From SAT2750 sp964476375 (GTDB lineage: Bacteria > Planctomycetota > Planctomycetia > Pirellulales > Pirellulaceae): DNA of 19,226 nt. Location of the stretch: assembly GCA_964476375.1 (NCBI GenBank), contig CAYYZW010000007.1, positions 1 through 19,226 of the forward strand, read 5' to 3'. The notes beneath the pieces were generated by a model. That model searched no databases and had not been told where the DNA came from. It saw only the letters and a program-made list of their open reading frames with translations. Shown in pieces: positions 16,384 through 19,226 of the stretch; position 1 is the stretch's first letter, and every line of letters begins with the position of its first letter. Both the position numbers and the translations under genes were made by a program.

Positions 16384-18171
16384 GTCACGGAGGGCCAGCT
16401 GCATTTCCTGGTCGGGTGCTGGCGAAAGGACCGGGTGCTTGATCGGCGCGGCCGGGATCAGGTTCCAGAGCCGGTACTTCTGCCGCAGCGAGACATCCTC
16501 ATTCCAGAGAAAGATGTTTCCCCAGCCGGAGTGGTTCTTGAGTGACGCCGGCGATTCAAAGATAACCTGCAATGATTTTTCCTCGAACGGTTCGAGTGCC
16601 AGTTGGTCAACACTGATGCGAACCTGCTGGGGCCTGATCCGCCGGTTGTCGGCCAGGATCTCGTAGCTGCAGGGTTCATCGCAACGGTTCCGGAGAGTGA
16701 CCGTGTAGGTGTCGATCCGTTTCTGGCCGGTAACGACCGTTGTTTTACCAGCGACCCACCAGGCTGGCGGAATACGGTACTGGTCGACCCAGCGGGGATG
16801 ACTCGGCCTGGGGCCTGTTTCTGTTGAAATCAGCAGCGCATCGTAAGAGGGTCGGTCCAGGCCCTTGAGGAAACGAATTTTCAGCACGTGCATCCCGGCG
16901 GCCAGCGTCAGCGTGCGGTTACCGATCGGGTGCCAGGCCCAGGGTTCCACATCTCCGCGATGGCCCTGGCAGGATCCCGTTGGATAGAGCCGTTCGCTGG
17001 CATACTTCTGGCCATCCAGGTGGATTTCTACCTCGGCATAGTTATCGGTCCAGGGTGTTTTGGCCTCGGAGCCCTGGGGCCAGAGGGGGTGCATTCGCCG
17101 ATCCAGCACATACCGCAGGGCCAGGGAATATTCGCCCGCCTCTGGAACCTCGAAGGTGAAACGGAGTGACTGGTCACCTGGCTGAACACAGGCGCGGCCC
17201 GACGCGGTGGCAGCGAGGTTGTCGTTTGCCGGATACCGACCGTTCTTGTCCGGCTGTTCGGCCAGGGCTCGCTGGACATCTTCCTCCTGGACGCCCTGCT
17301 CGGCCTCGACCAGCTTTCCCTGCCGGGCCAGCCTGGCCCAGGCAGCCCGCCGACTGGCCGTGGGACGATCCGCTTCGGTCCGTTCGCGGTCCGCCAGCTG
17401 CCGTGTGAGTGCAGCACGATCTGTGCCAGCCTGTCGATACAATTCCCAGAGGCTGCGCTGGCCCAGGGCCGTGTCCAAGACATACAGGTCGTCGACCGCC
17501 AGGGCGGCCATCGGCTGGCCAATCTGCAAGGCGACCGGAGGACGTGTCATTTTCATCGAGAAGGCCGCGTAGGGGCGCGCCTTCCAGTAGGCGCGAAGGA
17601 CGCCGGCGGCCGTGTCATGTCCGTCAGGTTGCCAGGTAAGAGCCAGGTGTTCGCGACTCCCCTGGACCCAGTAGAGGGCATCAAAGCAGTCAAGGTGGAT
17701 GGTTTTCTCTCCCTCGTAGATAAACAAGCCTCCCCCCTTGGAAAGCTGGATGATCGGTTGGTTCGCCTCGTCAAGAAGGGTCAGCAGGTTGTCTTCGGGC
17801 GCCGTAAGCCATTCCTTGACTTCAAGTATCTGCCACAGGGCGATCGTCCAGGAGTCGGCGTCGGCCAGCGCAGGCAGGTCGATCCGCAGGGAGGCCTCGA
17901 TCGCCGTTTCGGCAAACCAGGCTGCCTTCCCCTGTATTGCGGGGGGCCGCAGTTGCAGTCCCGGGCCAGCGGCGATTTCCAATGGGCCGGCAGAAACGGT
18001 TGGTTTTTCTGCGGCCCGGTCAAAAGAATGGTAGAGAAGAATTTTCGGGGAGGAGGACGGCCCATCTCCCGTTTCACGTTCGGCAGGGACGGCCCCGGGT
18101 TCCTTCTTCTCCGCCCCCCTCACATGGAGGCACAAACACAAAGCGATCAAAGCGATGACGGTGGGTTTCAT
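16381..18171 (-). CDS. Secreted carbohydrate-binding N-terminal module, upstream part of the interrupted lyase
   Basis: From the ATG at 18171 the frame gives 596 residues before TGA. It starts with a signal peptide (MKPTVIALIALCLCLHVRG). Residues of about 45-215 look like a LamG/concanavalin-type jelly roll (ILLYHSFDR, DSWTIALWQI, VDDLYVLDTALG). A charged helical stretch runs from about 220 to 300. A CBM-like beta-sandwich follows at about 310-460 (FTFEVPEAGEYSLALRYV to MHVLKIRFLKG). The last 130 residues are an Ig-like or Fn3-like strand-rich piece. No catalytic motif is present, so alone it would be a secreted binding protein. Its natural partner is the heparinase-like module that continues in the same frame after the TGA. 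The upstream in-frame start at 18357 adds 62 residues without signal features and overlaps the 67-base repeat, so 18171 was chosen. Confidence 0.72.
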   Translation of the reverse strand: MKPTVIALIALCLCLHVRGAEKKEPGAVPAERETGDGPSSSPKILLYHSFDRAAEKPTVSAGPLEIAAGPGLQLRPPAIQGKAAWFAETAIEASLRIDLPALADADSWTIALWQILEVKEWLTAPEDNLLTLLDEANQPIIQLSKGGGLFIYEGEKTIHLDCFDALYWVQGSREHLALTWQPDGHDTAAGVLRAYWKARPYAAFSMKMTRPPVALQIGQPMAALAVDDLYVLDTALGQRSLWELYRQAGTDRAALTRQLADRERTEADRPTASRRAAWARLARQGKLVEAEQGVQEEDVQRALAEQPDKNGRYPANDNLAATASGRACVQPGDQSLRFTFEVPEAGEYSLALRYVLDRRMHPLWPQGSEAKTPWTDNYAEVEIHLDGQKYASERLYPTGSCQGHRGDVEPWAWHPIGNRTLTLAAGMHVLKIRFLKGLDRPSYDALLISTETGPRPSHPRWVDQYRIPPAWWVAGKTTVVTGQKRIDTYTVTLRNRCDEPCSYEILADNRRIRPQQVRISVDQLALEPFEEKSLQVIFESPASLKNHSGWGNIFLWNEDVSLRQKYRLWNLIPAAPIKHPVLSPAPDQEMQLALRD

Positions 18172-18352
18172 GGCAGACCTGTTGTGATCCCAGGAGAATG
18201 GCAACACGCACGATTGTAGTCGCTCGCCACGCCGGGCAGCACACTCCCCCCGGGGGGTCCAAAAGTTAGCCTCTCGGTCGATCAGCAGAACGCCACCCCA
18301 GGGGCGCCTATTTTCGGGCCAAAACCAGGGTCCGGTCCCCTGCCCCTTCGCT

Positions 18353-18419
18353 GGCATCCCCCTGCCGCCGCGTGACAGAATGAACTCGTCACATCACCGA
18401 GGTTCCCATTGCCATGCAG
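18353..18419 (+). repeat. 67-base direct repeat, copy 2
   Basis: It is the partner of 2193-2259: 56 of 67 bases are identical with no gaps, and the orientation is the same. It lies 110 bases before a plus-strand exported-protein gene, while copy 1 ends 35 bases before one. In both copies the alignment ends abruptly after ATGCAG. The frame that yields ASPGRRVA in copy 1 reads ASPCRRVTE here, so a shared gene end or simple DNA-level conservation are both possible. Confidence 0.6.
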
Positions 18420-18494
18420 ATCCGCTGGCCCCACCTGTCGGCCTTTGTCTTTTCGTCTTCATGATCTTTCCATGACTCACCTGGACGAGAAGAA

Positions 18495-18522
18495 TTGATT
18501 ATGGAATCAGGCCCACTAGACT
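18495..18522 (+). promoter_or_regulatory. Candidate promoter giving a leaderless transcript
   Basis: TTGATT (18495-18500) and TAGACT (18517-18522) are 16 bases apart. The -10-like box ends six bases before the ATG at 18529, so transcription could start at the A of the start codon. This would fit the absence of a Shine-Dalgarno sequence. It is a weak pattern match. Confidence 0.22.
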
Positions 18523-18528
18523 ATTCCT

Positions 18529-19226
18529 ATGAACGCAATCAGCACCCTGCTGCTCTTCACTACCGCGTTAGCCACTGCACCCCCCCCGGAAACGGTGGTC
18601 GTGAAGGATATCGAGTTCACGCTTCGCGGCGAGAAACGAAAGGGGACGCTGCACGTCTTGGTCAACAAAGACGAAGACCCGGTACGCTTCATCAAGGAGA
18701 ACCGCTGCGTCGCCGGGTTCTGGTATTTCATTAAGGATCGTGGCAAGGAATCGACAACGCACTGGACTGGTGTATTGAGCTACGAAACGTTCAATACTTA
18801 CCCCAGGCCGACCTACGAGATTATCACGATCCGCAAGCAAGACCAGCTAAAAAAACTTCCGGGAGCCACTCGCACGAGGGTCGAAGAAGTTCTCTTTAAA
18901 GGAAAGAGAACCTACAACGTGTTGCTGCGAGAGACCGGGCAGACGAATGAGTACGAACTGATCGGCTATAGTTCCGACAACGTACGGGACTTTTTCAAAT
19001 TAAACCAACACCTGAAGTACAACGCCCCCGCCATCCCCGCAGGGCCAGGAAAAACTCCCCACGAGCCACCTGACGGTGCGGCAAGCGAATTTGATGCAGC
19101 AGGCAAGATGGTCTTTGTAAACACCTATGCGGAACCTGCGGAGAAGAGATTCGTATATGCGAAGCCGGGTGAATTCAAAATGGGATCACCCCAGGCCGAG
19201 AAAGAGCGAAAGAAGGACGAACCGGA
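18529..19226 (+). CDS. Secreted protein with novel N-terminal domain and start of an FGE-sulfatase domain (3' end missing)
   Basis: The frame is open from ATG 18529 to the window end (232 codons). It starts with a short signal-like sequence (MNAISTLLLFTTALATA). About 170 residues follow that I do not recognise, with alternating strands (VVVKDIEFTLRGEKRKGTLHV, YNVLLRETGQTNEYELIGYSS). The last visible residues, KPGEFKMGSPQAEKERKKDEP, match the opening of the formylglycine-generating-enzyme/SUMF1 fold (the GGTFxMGSPxxExxRxxDE pattern). FGE proteins activate sulfatases by oxidising an active-site cysteine, but many planctomycete homologues are only structurally related. The catalytic part lies outside the window, so activity cannot be judged. 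No ribosome binding site is seen before the ATG. Confidence 0.75.
   Translation, partial: MNAISTLLLFTTALATAPPPETVVVKDIEFTLRGEKRKGTLHVLVNKDEDPVRFIKENRCVAGFWYFIKDRGKESTTHWTGVLSYETFNTYPRPTYEIITIRKQDQLKKLPGATRTRVEEVLFKGKRTYNVLLRETGQTNEYELIGYSSDNVRDFFKLNQHLKYNAPAIPAGPGKTPHEPPDGAASEFDAAGKMVFVNTYAEPAEKRFVYAKPGEFKMGSPQAEKERKKDEP

Larger units (their letters stand above)
18172..18528. other. 357-base divergent intergenic region
   Basis: No gene was recognised here. For the minus-strand lyase, TACAAT at 18218-18213 (42 bases before the ATG) resembles a -10 box without a convincing -35. A 12-base palindrome CCCCCCGGGGGG lies at 18246-18257. Copy 2 of the 67-base repeat is at 18353-18419, followed by a 16-residue frame opened by the repeat's ATGCAG (18414-18464). 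Confidence 0.4.

Noticed and set aside
18246..18257. Palindrome CCCCCCGGGGGG as an operator
   Set aside because: It is a homopolymer-based palindrome expected now and then in G+C-rich DNA, with no second copy or adjacent convincing promoter.
1..19226. tRNA or rRNA genes, CRISPR arrays, insertion sequences
   Set aside because: No cloverleaf or rRNA-like sequence, no regularly spaced repeats and no transposase motifs were seen on either strand.

Overview
The window reads as chromosome of a planctomycete. The marker is a DUF1587/1592/1588/1585 multi-domain cytochrome gene overlapping a Tat-exported DUF1552 gene, a pair typical of that phylum. It is joined by a divergent formaldehyde-activating enzyme (Fae), several secreted glycan-degrading proteins and the start of a formylglycine-generating-enzyme-like protein. 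Assignments rest on motif reading only; no database search was possible.

Layout. 1-1316: 3' part of a secreted PQQ-type beta-propeller gene cut by the window edge. 1481-2029: Fae homologue. 2053-2220: possible short secreted peptide or gene remnant. 2294-4987 (+): 897-residue exported two-propeller glycosidase-like protein, ending 5 bases from the convergent 4993-6291 (-), a sialidase-like protein with five Asp boxes. 6644-9932 (+): compact three-gene cassette of a beta-CASP metallo-beta-lactamase nuclease, a shrunken DnaE-like protein and a PD-(D/E)XK-like nuclease. 9932-13848 (+): DUF1592-type cytochrome plus DUF1552 protein, whose first start codon shares a base with the stop of the PD-(D/E)XK gene. 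13945-18171 (-): heparinase II/III-like reading frame of about 1,409 codons interrupted by a single in-frame TGA at 16381-16383. 18529-19226 (+): start of a secreted protein with an unfamiliar N-terminal domain and the beginning of an FGE-sulfatase domain, cut by the window end.

How the genes fit together. The flanks look like ordinary planctomycete catabolic content: exported propellers, sialidase, polysaccharide lyase and an FGE-like protein are consistent with degradation of complex, perhaps sulfated, glycans. The central cassette does not fit this theme. It combines two predicted nucleases with a degenerate replicative-polymerase core that has lost its PHP domain, its beta-clamp region and most catalytic aspartates. 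Its last gene is visibly richer in A+T than its neighbours. It is the best candidate for an undescribed nucleic-acid-processing or defence system. A 67-base direct repeat (about 84% identical) lies at 2193-2259 and 18353-18419, both times upstream of a plus-strand secreted-protein gene.
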